A stretch of 64,000 nucleotides of DNA from contig NC_081410.1 of NCBI RefSeq assembly GCF_030272615.1, forward strand, positions 258,527,533 through 258,591,532, given 5' to 3'. The stretch is from Cryptomeria japonica. Its lineage: Eukaryota; Streptophyta; Pinopsida; Cupressales; Cupressaceae. A program made the position numbers and the translations under genes. This document shows positions 22,613-35,546 of the stretch, piece after piece (the first letter of the stretch is position 1; each line of letters opens with the position of its first letter). A model generated the notes under the pieces. That model worked only from the letters and a program-made list of their open reading frames with translations, was not told the DNA's origin and made no database searches.

Positions 22613-23422
22613 ATTGTTTATCAATAGTTCCCTATTTATAAACAATTAGCTAACTACTTAATCTCCTTGATCACATTTCCCATGATCAATCATAGCCATC
22701 AGATCTTCATGCTTGAGTAGGTTCAATGTATCTTTCGATCTGAAAAATGTTTTACCTCACCTTGGAACTTTCATATATTTCTTGGAACTTGTGTTAGGGT
22801 ATTGTGGGTCAATCTGAACTGTAGATCTTCCATTGCCATAGATTCTTAACAAACTTTATTTACAGCATACCAATCCTTTAATCAGCTCCAGCTCATCAGC
22901 TTTCTTCATTAAATAACTCATGTAAACATTTAATGCATTTTGTTACAGCTCGGTTACAACTCAGTAAATACTAAACTTCACTCGGTAGACATTCCGCCTT
23001 CATTAACCGATAGCGATAACCTTAGGGTTTACCGACTAGGTTCTTTGCTTGGTAACATAGTATAGTATTAACCTTACAATTTACAACATATGTATTATGT
23101 CAAAACAATCTAAACATCATGATCTCATCATTGTCTGACTCGGTAATAGTTTCCCATTGAATACCTTATTCATCCTCTTATTCATCATATTCCGTTTGTG
23201 TCTTTTATCGACATCTTTATACTCTTCAAATCATACTTCTCAAGATATGGCAACATCATACTGAATTAGAAAATCAATTTCTTGACATCAATGACAAAAT
23301 AATAATATTAAGACAGTAAACATCCTTAATCAGTTATATCCATAATCATCAACAACCTTCTCAATATCCTTATTGAAATGCCAACAGTCTTCCATTGTCT
23401 GTTATAATGCCAAATGCTAACA
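22613..23422 (-). repeat. Copia 5' LTR, part 2
   Basis: Matches about 8570-9401. Ends ATGCTAACA at 23422, followed by the target duplication CTTCT. Confidence 0.95.
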
Positions 23423-24049
23423 CTTCTTGCAATATTTTGTTGAGATTAAAGGAGGGAGGATAATATAATGCGAGGGGCAGTTTGGACCAAAAGGGGGAGT
23501 TTTTGAGGTGAATACAATAGTTCTAGTGTAGTTCAAGACTCCACATGCATGCACCACCCTTTGAGGACAACTTTGAGGAAGTCAACCTTCAGTTTGGATT
23601 ATTTTTTATATCTTTTCTGCATTGGTTTTGATCAATTTCGACCCCAAGAGTTACAAGCGTGCAAAATTGAAAAAGTTTCCAAGAAGAAGATCATCATGCA
23701 AACTTAGTTCTTCTTTCAGTCGAAGCCAACTCCTCTCTTCTATAAATATTGCATTCTTCTTCTAATTTTTTTAGTTATTTCTTCCTTTTGGCATGTATTG
23801 TAGGATATTTTGGTCTCTTTAATGCTCAAGGATAGCATTGTAACTCAAATTATGAGTTTTTGTAACAACAACAACTCCTTTATTTTTAATAAAATAGCAG
23901 CTTTACTTTCCAATACTTCTTGTATTGTATTATTGAATGGATGATTTGATGAATTTCTATGATTTGTGTTCAATATCCTTTAATTTGTCTTGTTCAATCA
24001 TAATTTCATATAAGGAGATACATGTTAGGTGCAAGTCCTAGATTGTGTT
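23423..24049. other. Unassigned DNA right of the Copia element
   Basis: Continues 7511-7879 across the Copia insertion. Contains cctctttaatgctcaagg, gtaacaacaacaactcc and similar low-information text. No long frame and no recognised motif. Confidence 0.4.
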
Positions 24050-25183
<1,134 letters not shown>

Positions 25184-26185
25184 TAGGGTTTTTGTGAAAT
25201 AAAGATGCAGTAGAGATCATGAATGTAGATTGAGGGAATTTATAGCTTTTCCAAGATATGAGCTGAGGTGGAATGAATCAACGGTGTAGATTTAGTTTGG
25301 AGAGATGAAAGGTGAGAGATGAAGAAGTTAGAAAAGAGTTGGAAAGACATGACACTTGTCATTCTTGGAAAGACAAGTGGCAAAGGAATCTCCAGCAAAT
25401 GCCACACATGTCCTACAAGAGGGAAACTGGCATGGAGGGAAGGGACATGTGGAAAGGATGCCATGTGTCCTCATGAGGAGATGGACACTCAAAAGTAAGC
25501 TGGGATGAGGAAGCTAGAAGGGATAGGGTTGGTTCAACCCAAGGTTAGGTTAGAAAGAGGGTTAGGTTGGGTAGTTAGAATTAGGAAGCAAGTGAGTAAT
25601 TTGAATTTAAAAATTCAAATTAATTGGGAGCAATAATTAAACAATACAAATTATTCAATTTTTATCATTTAATTAGGTGAAATGATTTATGGTAAGAATT
25701 CAAGAAAATGAACTATATAAATAAATTTTTCAATTCATTTATAAGTAGAAGAATTAAGAATTTATTAATTAAATAACTTGTATTTAATTAATTCTCTCTA
25801 GACCAAATTTTAGTGTATACAGAACCAATTTCAAATAGTATATATCAAAGTTAAAGACCTAAATTCGAAAGAATCACATTGTTATCTATTTTATTGAAAA
25901 AAATTATGCATTACAAACTAACTATCACTCTTTAAAAATGTTGTTTATTGTTAAAAACTAGTTTTCAAGGGAGATAGAAAAATGGATACAAATTTATTCC
26001 AAAAAAATTCAAAAATATATATTTAGAATATACATACAAAATGACACAAATCACTAGTTTACATTATCTACAAATTTCTTAAGGTTTAGCGGTAATAGGT
26101 GTTCAAATGTGAAGTTTTTTTTCAAAATGTTTATTTTAGTGTCAAAGTTAGCTAAAAAGTGTGACCCACTATTATGGTATCACTC
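25184..26185. other. Unassigned AT-rich DNA
   Basis: No open frame of interest on either strand. 25240-25470 is richer in G and purine runs. 25600-26100 is strongly AT-rich. No retroelement motif seen. Confidence 0.4.
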
Positions 26186-26389
26186 TTGATCGCTTAGAGA
26201 CTTAGATTGAAATGAATTTATTAAATGTATTTTTATATGAGATCCTAGGTCAAGTTACCGATTAGGTCGACCTCCAATGGTCACATAGAGCCACTGATTT
26301 CATTTCCCATTGGAGAGATAGGTCCCATCCTCTATTTGCAAATTGGGACCCATTGAGGCGGACCGGGGTGCTAGGGGACCATGATTTAG

Positions 26390-27751
26390 TGATGAAAAGA
26401 ATGGGTAGGAATGATGTCAATCTCTTAATCAACAAATTAGAAGGGCATTTGGGGCATCACATCACACAATTCCTTCACAAATCAACACTAGTCCTCGTAG
26501 CCCTCCTAATAGGTTTGTTTGTCCATAACATTTGGAGTAGTCATGATATTCAAAATATAAATACAGATTTGGATACTTATTTGGCCCTTATAAAACATAT
26601 ATCAAACTTAGATAGGTTTCCTTTATACGGACAGGGTCAAATATTAACTACTACAGTGGGAATTAGGCCCAATTAGACTTATAGGCTTGTGGACAACTTA
26701 TGTTTGGTCTTCCAAATGATACCGAAGGGGTATTCAGGCATATAATTGACTTGGGTGGGGTCACTTCACACCTCTTAACATTCCATAGTGGATCCAAACA
26801 CTACTTGTGTGGGCACAATGCAATTTTAGTCCTTTACACTAAGGTTTCAAATTGCCATGTCATAATCTGAAAATAACGGTCAATAAAAACTCACAAAAAT
26901 GAATGAATAAAACCATGTCCTTTAGAGGAATTGTAGATAACATAATTACATAATTTTCACCAATTTTTAGCAATTTTCACCTACTTTTTTGCAATTTTGG
27001 ACGGTTATAACAAGAGGTATAGATTTCTAAAGCTTGCTAGAAACCTTAGGCAGGGTTTCAGAGTGCAGTCACCAAAAATGCAATAACTTCCTTATTAATC
27101 AATGAAATTTCATCAAAAAAATATATAACTATTCCATGCATGTGAAATTCCATAACAGGATGTACTATGCTATACAACACATTTTGCAGACTGTTGACTT
27201 CACCAAAAATTGCCAAAGTGGGCAGCCTTCACTGAAATGGCCATATCTCACACAAAACTCAATGAAATTTAATGAAAAAAAAGGCATTAGAATCTAGAAA
27301 AATATTTGTTTCCATCAATTTATTATAGTCCTTGAGATGAGGCTATAACAGGTCGTACAATGGAGTATTTCATACTGCAATAATGTAGAACTTCAGAAAA
27401 ACAATGAAAAAGTGTTTTAAGAACAAGTTCTTCTTTATTCCATCTTTCGCCAACCCCAAATTCATGTGGAAAGGATTATGTATTCCTCCACAAATAGTTA
27501 TCACCCTCAAATAGACCATAACTAGCTTTTAACAATTGACAATAACAATAACATAGTTGTTATTGACAACATTGACAACTAATAAGCAATTTTTGTAACT
27601 TTTGTCCTAATGACACAAAAACTTCACAAATGACCAAAAATGACTAGAAATGGTCCAAAATGACCTTAGTCCATGTAGAAACATCAATTGAAGACAAAAT
27701 TTTAATTTTTACCTATTGGACCTAGCCTGGACCTAGGACGCTTCTACCCCA
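26390..27751. repeat. Element F left LTR
   Basis: Pairs with 29190-30540, for example ggcatttggggcatca, aattgacttgggtggggtca and gtttcaaa. Ends GCTTCTACCCCA. Confidence 0.9.
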
Positions 27752-28101
27752 TACTCACAAGAGAAAAAAAATTCAAGTTCCACTGGTATAGAGGTTTGCA
27801 ACAAGGGAACCATGCGTGAGATCTTCATGTTTGGTGTTGTCAAAGTGTCATCTTGAACATTCAACATTTGCACCAATTTATTGCTCTATGCTAAGCTTCC
27901 CAAATTGCCTTGTACATCCTCCTTTCAGAAGAAATCCAAGAGTTGTCTCATTTTGACTTTAGGTCTGTCTAAGTCTGGGAAAAGGTGATGCAACCTGACA
28001 AAAGGAGAAAGCCTACCTTTATCTATACTTCTAAGTTCCTCTTTCAACATGTCTCCAACAACTAGAACTTGACTATGCAAATGTGCAATTGGAATAACAA
28101 A

Positions 28102-28530
28102 CTAAATTTTTTTGGGTGCCTTGTCTTCATCTGCATCATTCGAACACAATTTGGTAGCATAGCCATCATCAATGAAATCAAAAAATGCAACCACTACCTC
28201 TGTTGTTTTTGTAACATCTTCTTCCTCGTATTGTGCATAACAATCTGCATATGTTGCATTCACTTCTCCTTGTTTGTTATACCCTTTTCCATCATCATTT
28301 GTGTCTGTTGCACCTATAGACACATACTCACAAATATTGTCAGAAATAAAATTTCCAGTCTTAAAGGACTCATTTTCTTCATATTTTCCCTCTCCCTCAG
28401 ATGGTTGAGGTTCTTCCACCTTCAACAAAGACTTTCCAAGGTCTATTTGTGCTATCCTCTTTTTCCTTCTTCTCTGTTGAATGATATTTTGGATGAGCCA
28501 CTTTACCTTTTTCTTATCGGCCAATGCCAA
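28102..28530 (-). CDS. Hypothetical acidic 142-codon frame in element F
   Basis: The only notable frame inside F. It begins with a basic helix (KKKVKWLIQNIIQQRRRKKR) and then is very acidic (EGEGKYEENE, DTNDDGKG, QYEEEDVTK). Upstream on the same strand (28560-28740), in another frame, a Lys/Glu coiled-coil-like text occurs. I do not recognise a family. A shadow frame of similar length on the plus strand is hydrophobic and less credible. It could be a gag remnant or chance. Confidence 0.3.
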   Translation of the reverse strand: MALADKKKVKWLIQNIIQQRRRKKRIAQIDLGKSLLKVEEPQPSEGEGKYEENESFKTGNFISDNICEYVSIGATDTNDDGKGYNKQGEVNATYADCYAQYEEEDVTKTTEVVVAFFDFIDDGYATKLCSNDADEDKAPKKI

Positions 28531-28880
28531 CCATGTTACCGGTTTTCTTTCTCAAGACACTACTACATCTCAAGATCCATTATTTCTTGAATTTGTTTTA
28601 TTTATTCCAAGGTGTGCCTTAATTCTATTATCTCTTGTTTAAATTTTAATTTTTTCTCCTTCTCATTTTTCTTTTGCATCTCTCTTTTCTCTCTTCTCAC
28701 CACTTGTTTCTTGCTTGGTAACTCCTTACTCTGCAAGTCTCCATGGACTATTCTTCTCAACACTTCCATTCTTTTGGTATCCTAATACCTTCACACACAC
28801 AAATATCCTATACCCAATAGGATTCTAGAAGATGCACTCTTCAAGAACTCTTCTACCTGCTTCCTCTCAATGGAAGAAAT

Positions 28881-29196
28881 CTGCACACCTTCTACCTAGT
28901 TTCATCAGTATTGGAGGATATAAGTCACCGACTCTCTTTCATACCTGCAACAAATTTTCTCTCACAACTCTCTTGTCTTGGTGCATACCTTGCACTCTCA
29001 AGGTATTCTATCTATAATAATAATAATTTTATGCAGAGCTGCACACCTTCTACCTAGTTTCATCAGTATTGGAGGATATAAGTCGCCGACTCTCTTTCAT
29101 ACCTGCAACAAATTTTCTCTCACAACTCTCTTGTCTTGGTGCATACCTTGCACTCTCAAGGTCTTCTATCTATAATAATAATAATTTTATGTAGAG
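28881..29196. repeat. 158-bp tandem duplication at the F interior/LTR junction
   Basis: ctgcacaccttctacctagt starts at 28881 and again at 29039. The units are almost identical and each ends in ataataataataattttatg(t/c)agag. The end of the second unit runs into the first bases of the right LTR, so a piece of LTR start was copied with it. Confidence 0.92.
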
Positions 29197-30540
29197 AAGG
29201 GGTAGGAATGATTTCAACCTCTCAATCAACAAGTTATAAGGGCATTTGGGGCATCAAATCACACGATTCCTTCATAAATCAACACTAGTCCTTGTAGCCC
29301 TACTAATAGGTCTGTCTATCCATAACATTTGGATCAATCATGATATTTAGAATATAAACATATATTTGGATACCCATTTGTCCCTCATAAAACATATCTC
29401 AAAATGAGATAGGTTTCCTTTGTACGAACATGGTCAAATATTAACTGCTACAGTGGGAATTAGGCCTAATTAGAGTTATAGGCTTGTGGACAACTTATGT
29501 TTGGTCTTCCAAATGATAAAAAAGGGGTATTTGGGCATGGAATTGACTTGGGTGGGGTCACTTCACACCTATTAATATTCTACAATGGTTCAAAACACTA
29601 CTTGTGTGGGCACAATGCAATTTTAGTCCTTTACACTAAGGTTTCAAACTTTAATATGATAATCTAAAAATAACAGTAAATAAAAACTCACAAAAATGAA
29701 TGAATCAAAACCTATCCTTTAGAGTAATTTTAGATAACATGATTACAAAAATTTTCACCAATTTTACGCAATTATGGACAGTTAAAACAAGAGGTATGGA
29801 TTTCTAAAGCTTGTTGGAAACCCTAAGCGGGGTTCTAGACTACAGTCATAAAATGCAATAACTTCCTTATTACTCGGTGAAATTTCATCAAAATAATGCC
29901 ATTTGAAAGATAATCCAATTATATAAATATTTAATGCATGTTTAGGTCTATAACAGGATGTACTAGGTTGTGCAACACATTTTGCAAATTGTTGACTTCA
30001 CCAAAAACTGTCAAATTGGCCAACCTTCACCAAAATGGTCATATCTTGCACAAAACTCAATGAAATTTAATAAAATAAAAGGAATTAAAAACTAAAAATA
30101 AATATATTTCCATCCATGTATTATAGTCCTTGAGATGAGGCCATAACAGGCCGTACAATGGAGTGCGTTAGATTGCAATAATGTAGGACTTCAAAAAAAT
30201 TAATATAAAAGTGCTTTAAGAACAAGTTCTTCTTTATTCAATCTTTCTCCAACCCCAAATTAATGTGGGAAAGATTATTTATGACTCCACAAATATTTAT
30301 TACCCTCCAAACAACCATAACTAACTTTTAATAGTTGGCAATAACAATAACACAATTTTTATTGACAATTAATAAGCAACTTTTGCAACTTTTTTCCTAA
30401 TGACACAAAAACTTCACAAATGACCCAAAATGACTAGAAATGGTCTAAAATGACCTTATCCATGCAGAAACATAAATTTAAGATAAAATTTCGATTTTCA
30501 CCTATTGGAAGTAGCCTGGACCTAGGGTGCTCCTGTGCCA
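29190..30540. repeat. Element F right LTR
   Basis: Starts TGTAGAGAAGG, ends GGGTGCTCCTGTGCCA, followed by TTTAG. Divergence from the left LTR is visibly higher than between the A2 LTRs, so F is comparatively old. Confidence 0.9.
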
Positions 30541-30712
30541 TTTAGTCCCAGAGAGGACACCCCTCTAGAGAGTCATTTGGTAGGTATACAAGGCATAAAA
30601 AATGGAGTTAAGGCACTGAATGGACCTAGATAAGAGATAAGAGGGAGACATGCTAAAGTAGGGGCACAAATATGAGGTGTAAATTGGCTTGGTGACAATT
30701 TATGACACTACA

Positions 30713-31145
30713 CATTTATATAAATCTAACGAGATAGACAAGGATGAAGCATTTTCCCATGTTTTCATCAATGTGATTCACATTGAGGATGTTTGCATTT
30801 ACATCCATTCTCCCTTGAATAAATACAATCATGTGAAGATGGAATATTTTAGGAACAATGAGATTCTTGATGCTAATTTCATGTTAAAAATAGAGTATGG
30901 ATAAGAAATGTAATATCTGGGAGGGATTTCTAATGTTCTACAAAGAAGAATGGATTAGGATTGTTTTGAGCTACATTCATGAAGATTTTATCTACCTTGA
31001 CCAACCCTACAGGATCAAAAAATATGTCATTAGAGAAGTTATATGTCTATGCTCTATTGGAACAATACCAACATTGAAGTTTGGAAGGAACGATGATGTG
31101 GAAAGACTCGTTGGAGATAAGTTTGACAAGGGAATAGGTGGGTGA
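30713..31145 (+). pseudogene. Element B' ORF2, N-terminal part
   Basis: Two overlapping frames together align with residues ~60-170 of the ORF2 product of element B (49661-51103, minus). Compare HEDFIYLDQPYRIKKYVIRE here with HGEFIWLESVCKITRETIRA there, and the ICLCSIGTIPT / VTVLPSTGSRP segments that follow. DVCIYIHSPLNKYNHVKMEY parallels DPRIYIHCNIENLGTKELKR. Similarity is at protein level only, so B' is much older than B. Stops and a frame change break it. Its function is unknown. Confidence 0.75.
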
Positions 31146-32602
31146 TATCACTATCCTTGGTCCAAGTATGGAACCTGTTGGTTCCTTTTTATGCTGAACA
31201 ATGAAATTAGCAACCAGTATAATCTACAACCAAATTATTGAAAGGTAGCTAGCCTCAACTATGATTTCCAAGGATTAACTGGACCAACTAACAAGGATGT
31301 TTTAAATCCTTCTACTCTTTAGGCTCGACAAAACCTAGGCGGGTGTACTTTTTGATGCTTAAGATCTAGACCTATGACACACCTTATGACAACATCAATA
31401 GAAAGCAAATAAACCATTCCACAAGCTCACCAATTTAAGTAATATGTACAAATGGGCTAGACCTTGTACAAAGGAGTAGATGAAATAGAGCTTTGGAAGG
31501 ATATGACACTAAGCCCTAAAACATGAAGGGAAATAGATTTGTCTTTTAAAATATATTGCTCTGAGAACATCCCCAAAACTTGTGAGACCAGTGCCTTATC
31601 TAAGGGCAACAGAGTCATATATCAAACTGTAAATGATAGCATGTACTGCAAATCCATCTTCATTATTAATATCCCTGCATTAATGCCTTACAAAATTGCA
31701 TTACTCAACTCATTCACAAAACCATTAGATCTGCAAAAATGTATATCCCATTATCTATGATGTATTATAGAATTTAAATTCCTCCTTGAAGAATGCCTGC
31801 AACAATCACTACAACCTCCTTGAAATTGATAAACTTCAAACCTCCTTAAGGCCTTCAATTTGTAACAACAAGAAATACATCTAGAGATGAATTCTGTGTG
31901 AAGTTGTGCATGCCTTACATGCACAAGAATTTGTAGCAAAACACCTACAGCAAGAAAGAACTCTATTACTGAAAGAGAAGCTCTGCCCTGTACAATCTTG
32001 AAGAGAACTCAGAATTGGAAGCCATGAAAATCTGGAGCCATTCTCCAAATTTCTGGAACCCTTACAATGAGAAGAAAATTGGAATATGAAGAGGAGGGAA
32101 AAATTAGGTCTGCAACCGAAATTGCCAGATGTCTCTTTTTCCAACTGAATTTCAATTATTCTTCTTTCCCATGTAAAATTATCTCAAAATATCTGATCTT
32201 TGTTGAAAAAAACTTCATAACTACATTCCTCATCTCGAGAGCTTTCCGGTGATATATGATACTTGCCATTTTGACCAAAAATGGAGCCCTGAGTGAATTA
32301 ATTCTTCAAGTGTGCACAATCATTTAAATTTTTGAATTTTTAATATAGTTTGCACTACATAATAATCCTGATTTAACTTTGATTTTTGGCTCTTGTTGTG
32401 CTCTGATGCATTTCCACATGGTGGCCTTCGATTGGTTCATAGGGTCCACTAGGCGCCCTCTGGGATGACACCTCATCATCCCGCCACGTGTCCGCTTGCT
32501 TGTCGGCCACCTCAGTGCCATGTCATCGCCACCTAGGTGCCATTGGGACAGGACCTGCCTACAGGACCTCTGACTAGACCTGCCACCTAAGCACCACCTG
32601 GC

Positions 32603-32960
32603 TTTCGCCATTTTACAGATGGTAACCAGTGTGCAACTTCAAGCTCCAAAATCGTGCGGACCGTCGGATCAACTCGGACTTGCTCGATCTTTACCACTTC
32701 GTTTTCGCTTCATTTTCGGTCTGAGCCTTTCGCCATTTCACGGACCTTAACTGGTGAGCTCCTTTCCTTCATGAAGCAGTGCAGACCATCGATCTTCATC
32801 AAACCTGCATGATTTTTACCCTGTTCAATTTTTGTGGATGCTTTTTGCCATTTCGCAACCTTTAACCTTTGTGCATCTCGTCTTTGCGAAGTCGCGCCGA
32901 CCGTTTATCCTCTCCAAACCTGCTTGCTGGTTAAGTTGGCCTTTCTCTGCAAAATTTTGC
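32603..32960. repeat. Tandem array of three ~120 bp units
   Basis: Units begin tttcgccatttta (32603), tttcgccatttca (32728) and tttttgccatttcg (32842). Each continues with an aacc/aact..gtg segment, then a c(g/a)gaccrtc(g/t)g.. segment and catc/actcgg..ttgc. Spacing is about 125 and 115 bases. Confidence 0.7.
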
Positions 32961-33369
32961 CCGTTTGCCTTAAGAAGCGTGCCTGTGTGGGGTCCACCTG
33001 TTGCCATATGTCACCTCCTGATCACCTTGGGAAGCATGCCCACGCGCGTGGGTCCACCTTGGGTGCCCAACGGACACCGTCCGTCAAAAGCCTTGATGGC
33101 TTTGACATATTAGATATGTAGAGATTTACTTATAAATATCAAAATACCCCACTTCCTAGCGAATGTGGGATAATTAATTTTGTCTGGGACTATGCATTTT
33201 AAGCTTTCCTGAGAGCTTTAATGGTGATTTTGGACAATTGCATGAAGTTCGATGGCCTTCTGAACCACGCCATACTCGGAAGAGTACATTCTTACTATAG
33301 GGGGAGATTGGCATTAATCTTGCCATCTGCATTTGCTTTGAGCTTCATCACTGAAAGGAGGATCTGGAG

Positions 33370-33770
33370 ATCTTCATTTACTTTAAACCCCCCCCCCCCC
33401 CCCACTCTCCACTGGCTTCCACGTAGGGAGAGGAAGATGCTGCATTTGCTTTGGAATCCATTTCACTTGCTTAATGTTTAACATGGCCTCCAAATAGCCA
33501 CGCAGGGAGGAAATTGCTGCTGTGTCCAATGCATTTGCTTGATGGTTTCTATGGCCTTTACAATGCCACACTGCTCACACCACAACCACGTTGCAGGCAA
33601 GGGAGAAGCTGGGCGGAATATCTCCATGTCACGCAGAGGAAGGGGAGTGCTGCCAATACATTCATTTTGATCTCTCTGCAACTTCACACAAGGCCACGCA
33701 CAGGAGGAAACAATTTCAAACTTTGGCATTTGCTCATAATTTGTTTTAATAGGCTCCACACTCCCCAGCA
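33370..33770. repeat. Degenerate ~80 bp repeats with a CCACG(T/C)AGGGAG core, plus C16 run
   Basis: A C16 run at about 33387-33402 is followed by ttccacgtagggagagga, agccacgcagggaggaaa, atgtcacgcagaggaagg and aaggccacgcacaggagg, each with nearby tgctg and catttgctt text. The cores lie near 33418, 33497, 33627 and 33690. Confidence 0.6.
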
Positions 33771-33890
33771 AAGGCATCGCTTGGCCTGCAAATCACGTGG
33801 GTCCCTACTCGCCACATGCCACGTCTGAGGGAGGCATTGTTGACTGAGGCGATAGATAAATCAACTTATGGTGTGAACCTTGAATTACTG

Positions 33891-34406
33891 TTAGACAGAA
33901 ATAGCACCAACATGCAAGGCATATATAAAAATAAAAAGACAAAGAGTAATTCCTCCATCTTGGATTGCCAACAATGAAATGCAATTCACCAGTGCAAAGG
34001 GTGTTGCTTCCACATTATTTGTTATAAAGTTGAATGCATATAATTGGCTGAATGTCTCTAAGCCACACAATGTTCCATACACAGTCTTTACCTCCAAATG
34101 AGCACCTTGAACAACTGAATGTCTATCGCCCACAAGCACATAAAGAGAATAGCTTTCATCAATTCCAAGTTGAAGAGTCTCATCAACAACATCCTTGATG
34201 TTAAAATTTTCTAATTCACCACATTCAAATTTGCATTTGGTGTTGGAGTCTCTCTGCTCTTTCACGGTCCAAATGGAAAATTGCAATCGAGCCAGTATTG
34301 ATATGCCCGCCATGGAATAAGAATATTTCACCATAAAATTTAATGCATGGGCATGAGCTAGGTCGGGCCCCAAAGTGGGTTCGATTAAATTTTTTTTTGT
34401 TTTCAT
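33891..34406 (-). pseudogene. 171-codon frame, unknown; weak cystatin-like pattern
   Basis: The longest frame in the intervening block. Residues ~60-140 show a pattern loosely like plant cystatins: a WTVKEQRDSNTKCKFE stretch, then ESYSLYVLVGD, LEVKTVYG and FSQLYAFNF, recalling the helix, Y.L.L and YEAKV..(L)..F elements. The diagnostic QxVxG loop is not clear. It may be a captured host-gene fragment or coincidence. No start context or intron signal supports expression. Confidence 0.2.
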
Positions 34407-35546
34407 GCAATTGACCTCTAAAATACCTCAGGAACCTTAAAATTACCTTTGGGATCGATCGGCACCATTTTCGGATCATCAGACTGAGTTTCGTGACTTT
34501 CAGGCACTTACGCCACATTTTCGCATTTAATCGCGAAGACCAATTTTTCAAGCCGGTCAAAACATCTTTCTGGACCTCTCCATCTGACAGGCGTGTACTC
34601 TGATATGTAAGCATGAAATCTACCAAATGGTTTCTCAAGATGAGTCCTGAGTGAAGAGATATTAATTGGTGAAAATGACCAACTGGCTTTGTCGACACGA
34701 CGGACCTGATGAAGTCAATGTTCTGGCAACACATGATGCCTTTCTCAAAAATATCAAACGACCTCCGTAGGCCCTCAAATTTGAAACATAGGTACCTTAA
34801 AGTACATACTAAATCTTTGAATTCTCATTTTGACCAAATTCATGACTAGATGCAAATGGCACGCTCATAAAAATAGCTACTTTAATTGATATAGCACTAA
34901 AAGTACGAATAACTGAAAATGATGGCTAAATGAACCCTTTTGAAAACTGATCAAACGGATTGGAAGAGGCTTGAAAATTGAAACATAGCTTGCCATTTAT
35001 ACCAGAATTAACCTAGAAGAAACATTTTGACATAACACTCAGTGAGGTAACTTTTACACTTGTGCAAAACAGGGCTCCGACTAGCTGTCAAAATAGGGAC
35101 TAGTCAAACCACACAAACTGCAAACGGATTTGGCTCTGAAAACTGAGCAAATGGATTTGTTAAGACTTGAAAATTTTCAGGATGGCTCACATTTATGCAT
35201 AAAATTGAATCCATTTTGAAATTCTCCATGACAATCAACAGGAAAAAAGATGCAAGCACTCAAAGAAGGCTACTCAATAAAATATGCATTTGTGCCTAAA
35301 ATGCACTTTCAGCTCACCCCTTGAAATGGGTACCTTGTAAACTTATCCAAATTGAATTTTGAAAGTTGTACATCACTACATAGGCCAAATGAAAGGTGTA
35401 GGACATGATTCCCGAGCCTTACCCCTTGAAAATCAACTGGCTCCACTTTACCCTCTCTAACTAGGCCATTCAAACTGACTCATTTAGGTACTTTTCTGAC
35501 ATGTAGAGAAATTTTTTGAATTGGGCCTCTAAATTTTGACTCAATT

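Larger units (their letters stand above)
7880..23422 (-). mobile_element. Full-length Ty1/Copia element carrying a nested Gypsy element
   Basis: Minus-oriented. The LTRs begin TGATAG (plus strand) and end AACA. The outer boundaries are flanked by the direct repeat CTTCT at 7875-7879 and 23423-23427. The primer site at 14062-14073 and the polypurine tract beside 9401 fix the orientation. Internal order on the minus strand is gag, protease, integrase, RT, RNase H, which is the Copia order. The 5' LTR (14076-23422) is split at 14767/22613 by a Gypsy element. Without that insert the element is about 7.7 kb. It is broken by nonsense codons and one frameshift. Confidence 0.95.
26390..30540. mobile_element. 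Element F: short pol-less LTR retrotransposon
   Basis: Two diverged direct repeats of about 1.36 kb (26390-27751 and 29190-30540) start TG, end CCA and enclose only 1438 bases. The target duplication TTTAG lies at 26385-26389 and 30541-30545. No gag, protease, RT or integrase motif is present, so it is non-autonomous (LARD-like). The orientation is unclear: no canonical primer site adjoins either LTR, though tggtatagagg at 27784 resembles a decayed iMet site about 32 bases in. Confidence 0.88.
26186..30712 (-). mobile_element. Family A LTR fragment, split by element F
   Basis: 26186-26389 matches about 857-1100 of the left A LTR (agacttagattgaaatgaat, tcacatagagccac, aggtcccatcctctatttg). 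30546-30712 matches about 1112-1277 (atttggtaggt, atggagttaaggca, aatatgaggtgtaaattgg) and ends in CACTACA. No polypurine tract follows, so this is an outer (5') LTR end in minus orientation. It could be the partner of the LTR at 1-1277, which would make A span the first 30.7 kb. The left part of the LTR is missing. Confidence 0.65.
31146..35546. other. Intervening block that splits B' ORF2, origin unknown
   Basis: The B' protein match stops near 31145 and resumes near 35560, so about 4.4 kb lies inside ORF2. Its middle (about 32400-33850) is clearly richer in GC than the surroundings and contains two tandem arrays. The style resembles a long LTR, but I could not find matching TG/CA ends with a target duplication. 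31146-31760 has scattered frames that I do not recognise, and 34740-35540 is AT-rich non-coding. Confidence 0.45.

Noticed and set aside
28069-28590. 173-codon plus-strand frame in element F
   Set aside because: Cys/Ile/Phe-rich shadow of the acidic minus-strand frame; neither is proven, but this one is less credible.
34225-34734. 169-codon minus-strand frame overlapping 33891-34406
   Set aside because: No recognisable pattern, overlaps another frame, and is mostly in LTR-like non-coding text.
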